Shown here one piece after another: positions 19,901 through 26,800 of a DNA stretch of 38,837 nt. The stretch comes from Defluviitaleaceae bacterium (GTDB lineage Bacteria > Bacillota > Clostridia > Lachnospirales > WRAX01). The translations under genes were made by a program, and so were the position numbers. Location of the stretch: NCBI GenBank assembly GCA_009784615.1, contig WRBJ01000016.1:1-38837 (forward strand). The letters are read 5' to 3'. The notes beneath the pieces were generated by a model that was given only the letters and a program-made list of their open reading frames with translations, made no database searches and had not been told where the DNA came from. Positions within the stretch are counted from its first letter, which is position 1. Each line of letters starts with the position of its first letter.

Positions 19901-20950
19901 GGTGTTGTTTGTTAAAATTTTTGTTATACCTTCTTCATCGCCTTTTTGTACATTAACCCAAACATAACCAACGCCTGTGTCCTGTATTTGGTCTGCCATA
20001 TCAAGCGTAACAACTGTGCCTGCTGTATATATAACCTCGCCCGTGATAGGACTTACAACATCCTGCGCAAGCGTAAAGCCTTTTGCACGGTTACGCAAAG
20101 CTAATTTTTTATTAAATTTATAACGCCCTACCTTTGCAAGGTCGTAACGCTTGGGGTCAAAGAACATACTGCGCAATAAAGATTCGCTTGCTTCTGCCGC
20201 CAAAGGTTCGCCTGGACGCAAACGCTTGTAAACCTCTAAAAGACCCTCCTCTTTGGTCTTTGCGGGGTCTTTTTCAAATGTCGCCAAAATCTTTGCTTCC
20301 TCGCCAAAAAGCTCTAAAATCTCGGCATCAGTAGCAACACCCATAGCACGTATAAAGCTGGTAACAGGAATTTTTCTTGTACGGTCTACACGTATTGAAA
20401 AAATATCGTTACTATCTGTTTCATATTCTAACCAAGCACCACGATTGGGTATAACTGTAGAAGTAAGCAATTGCTTGCCTACCTTATCATAATCTATATC
20501 ATAATATATACCAGGCGAGCGTACAAGCTGTGAAACCACAACACGCTCTGCGCCGTTAATAATAAATGTGCCATTTTCCGTCATAAGTGGAAATTCGCCC
20601 ATAAAAATTTCTTGTTCTTTAATTTCGTTGGCTTCTTTGTTTCTTAGCCTTGCCTTTATTTTTAAAGGGGCGGCATAGGTCGTATCACGTTCTTTGCAGT
20701 CTTCTATACTGTATTTAACATCCGACCTATCTAAATAATGCCCTGCAAATTCTAAAACCAATGTTTCACCGTAATTGGTTATGGGCGAAATATCACGAAA
20801 CACTTCGTCAAGCCCTTCTTCCAAAAACCATTGATAGCTGTTTTTTTGAACCTCTATCAAATTTGGCATTTCCAAAATCTCGTCGATTCTGGAATAGCTT
20901 ACACGTGATGCAGAGCCTTGCTGGCTTATTTTCATCCTCGTTTTTTCCAT
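16952..20950 (-). CDS. rpoB: RNA polymerase beta subunit with long acidic tail
   Basis: The 1332-residue beta subunit carries all core blocks. These include the rifampicin pocket ([20 protein letters not shown], then [11 protein letters not shown]) with residues typical of a sensitive enzyme, the [19 protein letters not shown] block, [12 protein letters not shown] and the C-terminal [28 protein letters not shown]. The last 110-120 residues, after the conserved C-terminal clamp segment, are an acidic extension made mostly of Asp and Glu, including runs of five Asp and DDDDEEDE at the end. Bacillus RpoB has an acidic tail too, but a shorter one. No rplJ or rplL precedes it; rpoB has its own promoter and a leader of about 155 nt. 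The start ATG follows AAGGGGT. Confidence 0.98.
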   Translation of the reverse strand: MEKTRMKISQQGSASRVSYSRIDEILEMPNLIEVQKNSYQWFLEEGLDEVFRDISPITNYGETLVLEFAGHYLDRSDVKYSIEDCKERDTTYAAPLKIKARLRNKEANEIKEQEIFMGEFPLMTENGTFIINGAERVVVSQLVRSPGIYYDIDYDKVGKQLLTSTVIPNRGAWLEYETDSNDIFSIRVDRTRKIPVTSFIRAMGVATDAEILELFGEEAKILATFEKDPAKTKEEGLLEVYKRLRPGEPLAAEASESLLRSMFFDPKRYDLAKVGRYKFNKKLALRNRAKGFTLAQDVVSPITGEVIYTAGTVVTLDMADQIQDTGVGYVWVNVQKGDEEGITKILTNNTVSIAPFLALRDIDPSAVNFRERVHFPVLMEMMEQYEDDKELIEALNANKNKLVPKHITVDDMMASINYIIGMDYGIGNRDDIDHLGNRRIRAVGELLQNQFRIGLSRMERVIRERMTIQELEGLTPQSLINIRPVTAAVKEFFGSSQLSQFMEQTNPLGELTHKRRLSALGPGGLSRDRASFEVRDVHDSHYGRMCPIETPEGPNIGLINSLATYARINEYGFIEAPYRKVNKTENPPRVTEEFIYVTADEEENFVVAQANAPLNEKGEFMVGRVPGRHRDIINEFPINEVDLMDVSPKQIVSVATALIPFLENDDVSRALMGSNMQRQAVPLIKTDSPIVGTGMEYKTAKDSGVCIIARRDGVVESVSASSIVIATAAGKEHYKVVKFIRSNQGTCVNQKPIVKIGDHVKAGDIIADGPSTQNGELALGQNPLIGFMSWEGYNYEDAILLSERLVEDDVYTSIHIEEYESEARDTKLGPEEITRDIPNVGDDALKDLNMDGIIRVGAEVRPNDILVGKVTPKGETELTAEERLLRAIFGEKAREVRDTSLRVPHGESGIIVDVKVFSRKNGDELPPGVNQVVRVYIAQKRKISVGDKMAGRHGNKGVISRVLPVEDMPFLPNGRPLDIVLNPLGVPSRMNIGQVLEVHLGLAAKVLNWKVATPVFDGAREEDITNTLGLANDFANMQWEDFAAKWQDNLDPEIFAQLERDKEKAEEWRGVPIEYHGKIKLRDGRSGEEFDNPVTVGYMHYLKLHHLVDDKIHARSTGPYSLVTQQPLGGKAQFGGQRFGEMEVWALEAYGAAYTLQEILTVKSDDIVGRVKTYEAIVKGENIPEPGVPESFKVLLKELQALALDVRIQDGEREVEIKEMVDDHDDLNVNIEGVEKGDEDGFVKKSDRSFADRDDAPVAGLDGLLNAITSDFDDDDDFDDLDEDEDDADDLDEDIDMDDEGDIDIFAATEDPDEMEEAAGLMNSDDDDEEDE

Positions 20951-21021
20951 AGCATCTACCCCTTGTTTTAGAGTAATTTCTTTAAAAGCTGTATTTGGTA
21001 AAAATTTATTTAAAAAATTTG

Positions 21022-21209
21022 TTGATTTTTTTATCAGATTGTGATATACTATATTAAGTGGCAGAAATGGGACTTTTACATCCTATTTCCAAAAACACAA
21101 TATGAAACTCTAGTATATCACGCCTTTTTACCCGTGTCAAGGGTTATTTTTGTCGAAATCAAACTTTTTAATAAAAATTTTCTAGCGCATATAATGCGCT
21201 TATTTTTTT
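21022..21209 (+). ncRNA. Candidate small RNA antisense to the rpoB leader
   Basis: A promoter, TTGATT (21022-21027) and TATACT (21045-21050) with a 17-bp spacer, points to the right. About 135 bases downstream, AGCGCAT (21184-21190) pairs with ATGCGCT (21194-21200) and is followed by a T-run, a typical intrinsic terminator. No convincing gene lies between them. The transcript, about 150 nt from near 21057, would be antisense to the rpoB promoter and the first half of the rpoB leader. Its 5' end can fold into a hairpin (GAAATGGGA/TCCTATTTC). This is predicted from signals only. An open frame covers much of it but lacks a ribosome binding site. Confidence 0.45.
21112..21140 (-). promoter_or_regulatory. 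Promoter of rpoBC
   Basis: On the minus strand TTGACA (21140-21135) and TATACT (21117-21112) are exactly 17 bp apart. Transcription would begin near 21105 and give a leader of about 155 nt. The leader can form a hairpin of about nine pairs (GAAATGGGA with TCCTATTTC, 21064-21089). Confidence 0.82.
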
Positions 21210-21273
21210 CACAAAAATGGCATTATATGGCAATTATAACCTTAAATTTCTTCTTTTAAACAACAAAAACAGC

Positions 21274-21310
21274 TTGCACAACAAATAATAATATAGTATA
21301 ATGATTTTAT
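21274..21310 (+). promoter_or_regulatory. Rubrerythrin promoter with overlapping PerR-box-like site
   Basis: TTGCAC (21274-21279) and TATAAT (21297-21302) are separated by 17 bp. The 15 bases at 21296-21310 (GTATAATGATTTTAT) match the PerR box TTATAATNATTATAA at 12 of 14 fixed positions and cover the -10 box, where a bound repressor would block RNA polymerase. The PerR gene at 7042-7419 is the obvious candidate regulator. Confidence 0.65.
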
Positions 21311-21335
21311 TAAACCATTTTAGGAGGAACACACT

Positions 21336-21875
21336 ATGAACTTAAAAGGCACAAAAACCGAAGCAAACCTTTGGGAAGCATTTGCAGGCGAATCTCAAGC
21401 ACGCAATAAATACACATATTGGGCGCAAATAGCAAGAAAAGACGGTTACGAACAAATAGCGGCTTTATTTGAAGAAACAGCCCATAACGAAATGATGCAC
21501 GCAAAAATTTGGTTTAAGCTAGCTATCGGCGGCGAATTTGGCAACACTGCAGAAAATCTTAAAGCGGCAGCCGCAGGCGAAAATGAAGAATGGACCCAAA
21601 TGTACGCCCGTATGGCAAAAGAAGCAAAAGAAGAAGGCTTTGACAAAATAGCAGGTCTTTTTGAACGTGTAGGTAAAATTGAAAAAGAACACGAAGAAAG
21701 ATACCTTAAACTTCTTTCTAATGTAGAGAATGACGAAGTTTTCAAAAAACAACAAAAAGAAGTTTGGATTTGCCGCGAATGTGGTCATATACACGACGCA
21801 GAAAATGCTCCTGGTGCCTGCCCTGTATGCGCTTTCCCTAAATCTCATTTCGAGCTTCGTTCAGTAAATTATTAA
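21336..21875 (+). CDS. rbr: Rubrerythrin
   Basis: Rubrerythrin reduces hydrogen peroxide in the cytoplasm of anaerobes, using electrons from rubredoxin or NADH-dependent reductases. The 179-residue protein has the classic two parts. The first is a four-helix ferritin-like domain (about 1-135) with di-iron ligands in AFAGESQARNKY, EETAHNEMMH and the later EKEHEERY. The second is a C-terminal rubredoxin-like domain binding one iron through Cys146, Cys149, Cys162 and Cys165. TTAGGAGGAACACACT gives a strong ribosome binding site before the ATG. The gene is monocistronic, with its own promoter, PerR-box-like operator and terminator, and diverges from rpoBC. Confidence 0.96.
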   Translation: MNLKGTKTEANLWEAFAGESQARNKYTYWAQIARKDGYEQIAALFEETAHNEMMHAKIWFKLAIGGEFGNTAENLKAAAAGENEEWTQMYARMAKEAKEEGFDKIAGLFERVGKIEKEHEERYLKLLSNVENDEVFKKQQKEVWICRECGHIHDAENAPGACPVCAFPKSHFELRSVNY

Positions 21876-21886
21876 AATCAAATTGT

Positions 21887-21912
21887 AAAGACGAGCATTG
21901 CTCGTCTTTTTT
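21887..21912 (+). terminator. Terminator of rubrerythrin
   Basis: AAAGACGAGC (21887-21896) pairs with GCTCGTCTTT (21900-21909) around a 3-base loop, followed by more T. Confidence 0.9.
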
Positions 21913-21991
21913 GCAAAGATGATTTGACAAAAATATACTTCGTATTGTCCAATAACTACAAAGCAAAACCAATTATGAAAGGATGATATGT

Positions 21992-22579
21992 ATGACAGGT
22001 ATGTTAAAAGCAATGCAAAAGAAAAAAAGCGGTATTCCAGAGGATGTGTTGCCCATATTTGAGAACATTGTACAAAAACATATTGACAAATTAGGACCCC
22101 ATCTTGTTGGAATTAAATGCTTTCAACCCGAATGGGATGACGAGTTTTGCCAAGCTATGGGTGAACACCTTACCAAAGAACAACGCTTCCAGCTATACGA
22201 AACAAATGGAAGCTGCAATGGTACAGGTGCCGATAAAGAGCGCAAAGCCTTTGCGCTTGAACATACGCATCTAGCTCTTGATGAAAGAATGGCATTGTTT
22301 GCAGAAACTTTCGACAGATGGAAACCTGTATTAAATGATGATAACACACTAACGCTAACCTTCAAATGCTCACACGGATACTATAAACGTGCTAGGGAAG
22401 GAAAATACACCGACCCGCCACCGAATGTGGAAGGGTATTTTGAAAGATGTGCAGGCGGACGGTTATATGAACTGCAAAAGGCATTGGGGATAAAACTGAA
22501 GATAAAATCCATTGATATTTCCCCGCTTAACGAAAACATCAACAGCCCCGTTGTGTTTATATTTGAAATAGTGGGTTGA
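21992..22579 (+). CDS. Unrecognised cysteine-containing protein, 195 residues
   Basis: I do not recognise this protein. It is soluble in character, with no signal peptide or membrane segment. Several features could form a ligand site: IKCFQPEW near the N-terminus, ETNGSCNGTG with DKERKAF, then FKCSHGYYKRAREGKYT and FERCAGGRLYELQ. The spaced Cys residues with a Cys-Ser-His suggest metal or substrate binding, as an inference only. The ATG at 21992 is chosen because GAAAGG lies about nine bases before it; an in-frame ATG at 21983 overlaps that site. It stands 43 bases before the DEAD-box helicase gene on the same strand with no terminator between, so the two may share a transcript. A TTGACA at about 21924 lacks a clear -10 partner. 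Confidence 0.75.
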   Translation: MTGMLKAMQKKKSGIPEDVLPIFENIVQKHIDKLGPHLVGIKCFQPEWDDEFCQAMGEHLTKEQRFQLYETNGSCNGTGADKERKAFALEHTHLALDERMALFAETFDRWKPVLNDDNTLTLTFKCSHGYYKRAREGKYTDPPPNVEGYFERCAGGRLYELQKALGIKLKIKSIDISPLNENINSPVVFIFEIVG

Positions 22580-22622
22580 AATGGGCAACCTTAAGTCGCC
22601 AATTATCCCTAAGGAGAGCATT

Positions 22623-23750
22623 ATGAACTTTCAAGAAATTTTCGGCGAAAACTGGCATAAATTAGCCAATAACCAAACTTTAGCAAACTTTGAAACTTCA
22701 ACAGACATCCAAACACAATCAATTCCGCAAATACTTGCAGGACGTGATATTTTTATACAATCCCCAACGGGTAGCGGCAAAACACTTGCATATTTGTTGC
22801 CCATTTTCACAATGTTAAAATCAGATGTAAAATCGACACAAGCAATTGTTATTGCACCTACATACGAGCTTGCGGCTCAAATAGCAACCGTTGCCCGCAA
22901 TTTGTTCGAGCATAACGAAGACGTTGCATTGCTAATAGGCGGCGCAGACAAACGCCGCCAGCAAACCGCATTAAAATCCAAGCCAAAAATAGTGGTAGGA
23001 ACCTTGGGCAGAATTTGCGAATTTATCGCCGATAAAAAATTAAGCGTACATTATGTCCGTACGCTTGTTTTTGATGAAGCCGACCGCCTTTTTATACCCG
23101 AAAATATGCCGCAAATACAAGGTCTTACCAAGTCAGTCTTGCGTGACACACAAATCGCTTTAGCTTCTGCCACAATGCCGCAAAAAACCGTAGAACTTGC
23201 CGCACCTTTAATGAAAGACCCTGCGGAAATAAAACTAGGAAGCAAAATACCAAAAAATATAAAGCACTATTTCGTCATAACAGACGGGCGTAAAAAAAGC
23301 GAACGCCTTCGCAACCTAATCCACAGCCAAAATATCCAAAAAGCCCTTATATTCGTCAATATGTCCTACGCCATTGATAAGATTACCACAGCACTAAACC
23401 ACCATAACATCCCCGCAAAATCCCTGCAATCCGCACAAACAACTGCTGACAAAATGGCTCGCAAAGCGGCGATAACAGCTTTGCGTGACGGCAAAATACG
23501 CACATTGGTGTCAACTGACGCTGGTTCTCGCGGGCTTGATATTGAAGACTTAACCCACGTAATTAACCTAGACATACCCGCACGTGAAAAGGATTATCTT
23601 CACCGTGTAGGACGTTGCGGACGTGCAGGGGCAGATGGCATAGTATTAAACATTGTAACCGAAGGCGAAGCCACAACCCTTAAAAAGATGGCAAAAAAAC
23701 TAGGTATTTTTATACACAACTACAAAAAGATAGAAAAAACGCCAAAATAA
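22623..23750 (+). CDS. DEAD-box ATP-dependent RNA helicase
   Basis: A compact 375-residue RNA helicase made of just the two RecA-like domains. Visible motifs are the Q motif region (TDIQTQSIPQIL), motif I SPTGSGKT (47-54), APTYELA, GTLGR, motif II DEAD, motif III SAT, and in the second domain TDAGSRGLD and HRVGRCGRAG. Such proteins unwind short RNA duplexes, often in ribosome assembly, RNA decay or cold adaptation. It lacks the C-terminal RNA-binding extension of the DbpA or CshA types, so the substrate cannot be predicted. The ATG at 22623 follows AAGGAGAGCATT and fits the family start better than an in-frame ATG 42 bases upstream. Confidence 0.93.
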   Translation: MNFQEIFGENWHKLANNQTLANFETSTDIQTQSIPQILAGRDIFIQSPTGSGKTLAYLLPIFTMLKSDVKSTQAIVIAPTYELAAQIATVARNLFEHNEDVALLIGGADKRRQQTALKSKPKIVVGTLGRICEFIADKKLSVHYVRTLVFDEADRLFIPENMPQIQGLTKSVLRDTQIALASATMPQKTVELAAPLMKDPAEIKLGSKIPKNIKHYFVITDGRKKSERLRNLIHSQNIQKALIFVNMSYAIDKITTALNHHNIPAKSLQSAQTTADKMARKAAITALRDGKIRTLVSTDAGSRGLDIEDLTHVINLDIPAREKDYLHRVGRCGRAGADGIVLNIVTEGEATTLKKMAKKLGIFIHNYKKIEKTPK

Positions 23751-23762
23751 CGGCGTTTTCTT
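23736..23762. terminator. Bidirectional terminator after the helicase gene
   Basis: AAAACGCC (23736-23743) pairs with GGCGTTTT (23752-23759). The helicase stop codon lies in the loop. T-rich sequence flanks both sides, so it can also end the convergent YcxB-like gene. Confidence 0.82.
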
Positions 23763-24277
23763 TATTTTCCCGTCTTGTTTTTAATAAACTCCATAAACTG
23801 TACCTTTTTGTCATCATTTTCAAAAACCCGTTCAGGCACAATCAAAGCCTGCGCTTCGTTAATAAAAAGGTATATGGCATTTTTATCAACACCAATCTTT
23901 TCAATATTATGATAGTTAGTGCGGCTTTCTCCAGCCTCTGTAACCTCAATAATCTGGTTATCAATAAAATTAACCCGCATTTTTCGGTTAAAGTTGATAT
24001 TTTCGCTTTTCATCGCCCTTTTAATAAACCACGTTAATGTGCGGTTAAAAAACACAATCCATAAAACCGGAAGAAGCACTAACACCACATACGAAATCCA
24101 CAACGCCAAATTATCCTCAAAAAGTCTAGCGGCAAAAGGCAACATCAAAAGCGATATTGCCGCCACCCCATATCGCACCCAAATCATATTCTTCTTTTGT
24201 ACAGGCGATTTGTAAAAGATATAACGGTTAAATTCTAAATAATCATTATCATCCAAAGTATACTCGTATTTATGCAT
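23762..24277 (-). CDS. YcxB-like membrane protein
   Basis: A 171-residue protein with two adjacent membrane helices (about residues 30-75) and a soluble C-terminal half that resembles the YcxB-like domain (the strand pattern MRVNFIDNQIIEVTEAGESRTNYHNIEKIGVDKNAIYL, split here only for description of its course). The N-terminus, EYTLDDNDYLEFNRY, is typical of these proteins. Their function is unknown. The ATG at 24277 follows AAGGAGAAAGTGAAT; longer in-frame versions run into the promoter. The gene has its own promoter, which overlaps the 3' end of the amidase gene upstream on the same strand. Confidence 0.75.
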   Translation of the reverse strand: MHKYEYTLDDNDYLEFNRYIFYKSPVQKKNMIWVRYGVAAISLLMLPFAARLFEDNLALWISYVVLVLLPVLWIVFFNRTLTWFIKRAMKSENINFNRKMRVNFIDNQIIEVTEAGESRTNYHNIEKIGVDKNAIYLFINEAQALIVPERVFENDDKKVQFMEFIKNKTGK

Positions 24278-24304
24278 ATTCACTTTCTCCTTAGCTTTTA
24301 CCCT

Positions 24305-24333
24305 ATTATAGCATAGCCCAACAAAAAAATCAA
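24305..24333 (-). promoter_or_regulatory. Promoter of the YcxB-like gene
   Basis: On the minus strand TTGATT (24333-24328) and TATAAT (24310-24305) are 17 bp apart. The -35 box lies within the last codons of the amidase gene. Confidence 0.7.
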
Positions 24334-25454
24334 GACATTGCACCCGCCAACATTAAGACCAATAAAGGCATAGCACTTGCGCTGGGACGTGGAGGGTCGG
24401 CATTTAGTTCACGGGTAACAGCCGCGCACTCCATCATAAGCCTCGCCCAAGTGACAGGACCAATCACGCCATCAACCGACAAGCCAAAAATGCGCTGAAA
24501 AACCCGAACCGAATTTTCTGTGCGTGATCCGAAAATTCCATCAGCATTAAGCGTAGGTATAGACGGCTGGCGTATGCTTACGTGGTTAAGGCAATTTTGT
24601 ATGCGCCGCACTTCCTCGCCACTGCTTCCAACCCGCAAAGGTGTGCCAGGATATGCAGGATGATTATGGCACTCTCTCATCAACCTATCCCAAGTAAGCG
24701 GACCGACGACACCATCAGGATTAAGTCCAAAAATGCGCTGAAAAGCCATAACTGCATTGGCAGTTAATTGCCCAAAAATCCCATCAGGATTCAACCATCC
24801 GATAGATGGGTGCGAATTTCTAATATTGTTTAAACAGTTTTGAATCCGACGCACATCCTCACCCCGTGAGCCAATACGCAAAGCCGCACCAGGATAAGGC
24901 GGCACATTGCTCGCCATAGGAAAAACATCACGCACACCCTGCGCAATAGCCTGTGCCACACTGTTTACATCAAAAATCCCCATATCAATTGGGCTGTTAA
25001 TAAAAGCGCATTCCACCAAAACCGCAGGTGCATTAGTCAAACGTATAATCGCAAAAGCGTCCTGACCCGCCGCATTTGTCTGCGTTTTAACCCCCCTATC
25101 ACGAAAACCAAGCGCAACAAGTTGGTTCAAAATAGCCTGCGCAAGCCTTCTACCAACCCCAGTATCTCTTATGCTAAAAAACACCTCGCTACCATTAGCT
25201 GGTGTACCTTGGTTGCTGTTCATATGAATCTCCACAACAGCATCCACACGACTATCATTCGCCAACTGTGCATCTCTTGTTATACTTCTATCCACATCTG
25301 TCGTCCTATTATTAATAACAACATATCCCCAATTACGCAAAACCCTCGTTACAGCATTGCTCACCGCCAAATTAAAATCCTTTTCACGCAAATTACCGCT
25401 TACAGCACCTGGGTCACTACCACCGTGTCCCGCAAAAACAGCTATTCTAGGCAT
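24330..25454 (-). CDS. N-acetylmuramoyl-L-alanine amidase with two peptidoglycan-binding domains
   Basis: The enzyme cuts the bond between muramic acid and L-alanine in peptidoglycan. The N-terminal Amidase_3 domain (about 1-175) shows the zinc ligands His10 (FAGHGG), Glu24 and His77 (EIHMNSN) and the catalytic Glu148 (LVECAF). Two tandem peptidoglycan-binding repeats follow (about 190-265 and 270-345), each with LRIGSRGEDVRRIQNCLN- or LRVGSSGEEVRRIQ-type openings and a DGIFG motif. There is no N-terminal signal peptide, but the C-terminus ends in a short hydrophobic stretch (MPLLVLMLAGAMS). It could be a spore or mother-cell lysis enzyme or a prophage-type endolysin; no phage genes are nearby. 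The ATG at 25454 follows GGAGGATGAAATT. Confidence 0.9.
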   Translation of the reverse strand: MPRIAVFAGHGGSDPGAVSGNLREKDFNLAVSNAVTRVLRNWGYVVINNRTTDVDRSITRDAQLANDSRVDAVVEIHMNSNQGTPANGSEVFFSIRDTGVGRRLAQAILNQLVALGFRDRGVKTQTNAAGQDAFAIIRLTNAPAVLVECAFINSPIDMGIFDVNSVAQAIAQGVRDVFPMASNVPPYPGAALRIGSRGEDVRRIQNCLNNIRNSHPSIGWLNPDGIFGQLTANAVMAFQRIFGLNPDGVVGPLTWDRLMRECHNHPAYPGTPLRVGSSGEEVRRIQNCLNHVSIRQPSIPTLNADGIFGSRTENSVRVFQRIFGLSVDGVIGPVTWARLMMECAAVTRELNADPPRPSASAMPLLVLMLAGAMS

Positions 25455-25484
25455 AATTTCATCCTCCAAAAATCATTTTGCATC

Positions 25485-25513
25485 ATAATATGCAAGTTAA
25501 ACTTGACCCGCAA
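25485..25513 (-). promoter_or_regulatory. Promoter of the amidase gene
   Basis: On the minus strand TTGCGG (25513-25508) and TATTAT (25490-25485) are 17 bp apart. Its -35 box shares its outer base pair with the -35 box of the divergent tadA promoter. Confidence 0.55.
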
Positions 25514-25531
25514 TCTCATCAATGTTAAAAT
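25503..25531 (+). promoter_or_regulatory. Promoter of tadA, possibly giving a leaderless mRNA
   Basis: TTGACC (25503-25508) and TAAAAT (25526-25531) are 17 bp apart. Only six bases separate the -10 box from the tadA ATG at 25538, so the transcript should begin at or next to the start codon. Confidence 0.62.
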
Positions 25532-25537
25532 ACAAAT

Positions 25538-25984
25538 ATGGATGAATTTTATATGCAAGAAGCCCTAAAACAAGCACAAAAAGCCGCCGCAATAAAAGAA
25601 GTTCCCATTGGGTGTGTTATAGTCCATAATGGGGATATAATTGGTGTGGGATATAATCTGCGCAATATCAAAGGTAATGCCCTAGCCCATGCCGAAATCA
25701 TCGCTATAAACCAGGCTTGCAGGCATTTGGGCGATTGGCGGCTGGAAAACTGCACAATCTACGTAACCGTAGAGCCCTGCCCAATGTGTGCAGGTGCAAT
25801 CCTACAAGCCCGTATTCCCCGCCTTGTCTACGGCACGCCATCACCAAAAGCAGGTGCGGCAGGCTCTATTATTAACCTATTAGAAAACCCGCAGTTTAAC
25901 CATATTGTAGAAATAACCCACGGTGCGCTAGAGCAAGATTGTGCCAAAATTATGACAGATTTTTTTGCTTCATTGCGCAATTAA
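25538..25984 (+). CDS. tadA: tRNA-specific adenosine deaminase TadA
   Basis: TadA converts adenosine 34 in the anticodon of tRNA-Arg(ACG) to inosine, which lets one tRNA read three codons. The 148-residue protein shows the deaminase zinc motif HAE (His51, catalytic Glu53) and PCPMC (Cys81, Cys84), and the family segments EVPIGCVIV and RIPRLVYGTPSPKAGAAGS. The length is normal. The first ATG gives the typical N-terminus, MDEFYMQEALKQA. No ribosome binding site precedes it, in line with the leaderless promoter; a later in-frame ATG at codon 6 is a weaker choice. The DUF6886-like gene follows after nine bases. Confidence 0.95.
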   Translation: MDEFYMQEALKQAQKAAAIKEVPIGCVIVHNGDIIGVGYNLRNIKGNALAHAEIIAINQACRHLGDWRLENCTIYVTVEPCPMCAGAILQARIPRLVYGTPSPKAGAAGSIINLLENPQFNHIVEITHGALEQDCAKIMTDFFASLRN

Positions 25985-25993
25985 GGAGGTTTT

Positions 25994-26506
25994 ATGAGAT
26001 TATTCCACGTCAGCGAAAACAGCAACATCTCCTGCTTCGAGCCACGTATGCCACGCCGTAAAGAGGTCGGCAACACGCCTTTAGTCTGGGCAATAAACGA
26101 GCGTTGCCTGCCAAATTATCTAACACCAAGGAATTGCCCACGTGTTGCATACCACACAAACCCACAGACCACAGATTCCGATATAGCCAATTTTTTCACA
26201 GCTGCATCACGCCACTGCATCATAATAGAAAATGATTGGTTCGACCGCTTATCACAAGCCGTCCTATATGTTTATGAATTTAATCCCAAAAATTTCTACC
26301 TGCAAGACGAAATCGCAGGCTATTATGTAAGCGAGCAAACCGAAGCCCCAATAAACGTCCACAGTATTGACGACATCTTTAAAGAGCTAATCGTCAAAAA
26401 TATAGAACTGCGAATAGTGGACAATCTGCATCAAATCGCCCAAAAAGTACAAAACTCTACCCTTAACTGGTCGCTATGCGTTATGCGAAACGCAAAACCG
26501 CAATAA
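25994..26506 (+). CDS. DUF6886-like protein
   Basis: A 170-residue soluble protein that appears to belong to the DUF6886 family of unknown function. The marks are the N-terminus MRLFHVSENSNISCFEPR, a VWAINERCLPNYLTPRNCPRV segment (split by its own Cys residues) and a later EYNP-like EFNPKNFYLQDEIAGYY stretch. The family resembles proteins with a nucleotide- or tRNA-related ligand, but this is only an impression. It follows tadA by nine bases with its own AAGGAGG ribosome binding site and so is probably in its operon. I see no strong terminator after it. Confidence 0.65.
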   Translation: MRLFHVSENSNISCFEPRMPRRKEVGNTPLVWAINERCLPNYLTPRNCPRVAYHTNPQTTDSDIANFFTAASRHCIIIENDWFDRLSQAVLYVYEFNPKNFYLQDEIAGYYVSEQTEAPINVHSIDDIFKELIVKNIELRIVDNLHQIAQKVQNSTLNWSLCVMRNAKPQ

Positions 26507-26800
26507 AAGCGACCATATTCGACCGCCTTTTTGTCTACCGCCTTACGACCGTCCCGTGGCAGTACAAAACAACCGCCCAAAATGCCAAGGCTAATACCCG
26601 TCAATATTAGACAATTCTTGCGCCGTTTGTCAAGGACTTTTTCGCCGCCTGAACACAAAAATACCCCAAAGCGTGCTGGTTTGCTTCAGGGCATTGTGGC
26701 TTGCTGTACATAATCTCAATAATTACGATATGGAGCTTTTAGGTGCGCTGTAACTGCGTTATGCTTATTATATAACAGTACGTGTGAATCAAATTATATC
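26507..26800. other. Gene-poor intergenic stretch
   Basis: About 290 bases lie between the DUF6886-like gene and the LRR gene, which converge. The left third has four near copies of CGACC/CTACC spaced 10-13 bases apart (26512-26560) with no clear role. The middle holds a terminator candidate for the LRR gene. The right part is AT-rich. A 75-codon minus-strand frame (26431-26658) overlaps the DUF6886-like gene and has no usable start, so I do not call it. Confidence 0.4.
26656..26691 (-). terminator. Possible terminator of the LRR gene
   Basis: On the minus strand CCCTGAAGC (26691-26683) can pair with GCTTTGGGG (26672-26664), nine pairs including two wobbles, followed by TATTTTT. It lies about 110 bases beyond the LRR stop codon. 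Confidence 0.55.

Noticed and set aside
21041-21259. 72-codon plus-strand frame in the rpoB upstream region
   Set aside because: No ribosome binding site, and it runs through the terminator stem at 21184-21200. A non-coding RNA explains the signals better.
21919-21950. TTGACA with a nearby ATAC-TTC-GTAT palindrome before the unrecognised gene as promoter/operator
   Set aside because: No acceptable -10 box lies 15-19 bases downstream.
26431-26658. 75-codon minus-strand frame with a possible membrane helix
   Set aside because: It overlaps the end of the DUF6886-like gene, starts at a TTG without a ribosome binding site, and contains a terminator-like segment at its beginning.
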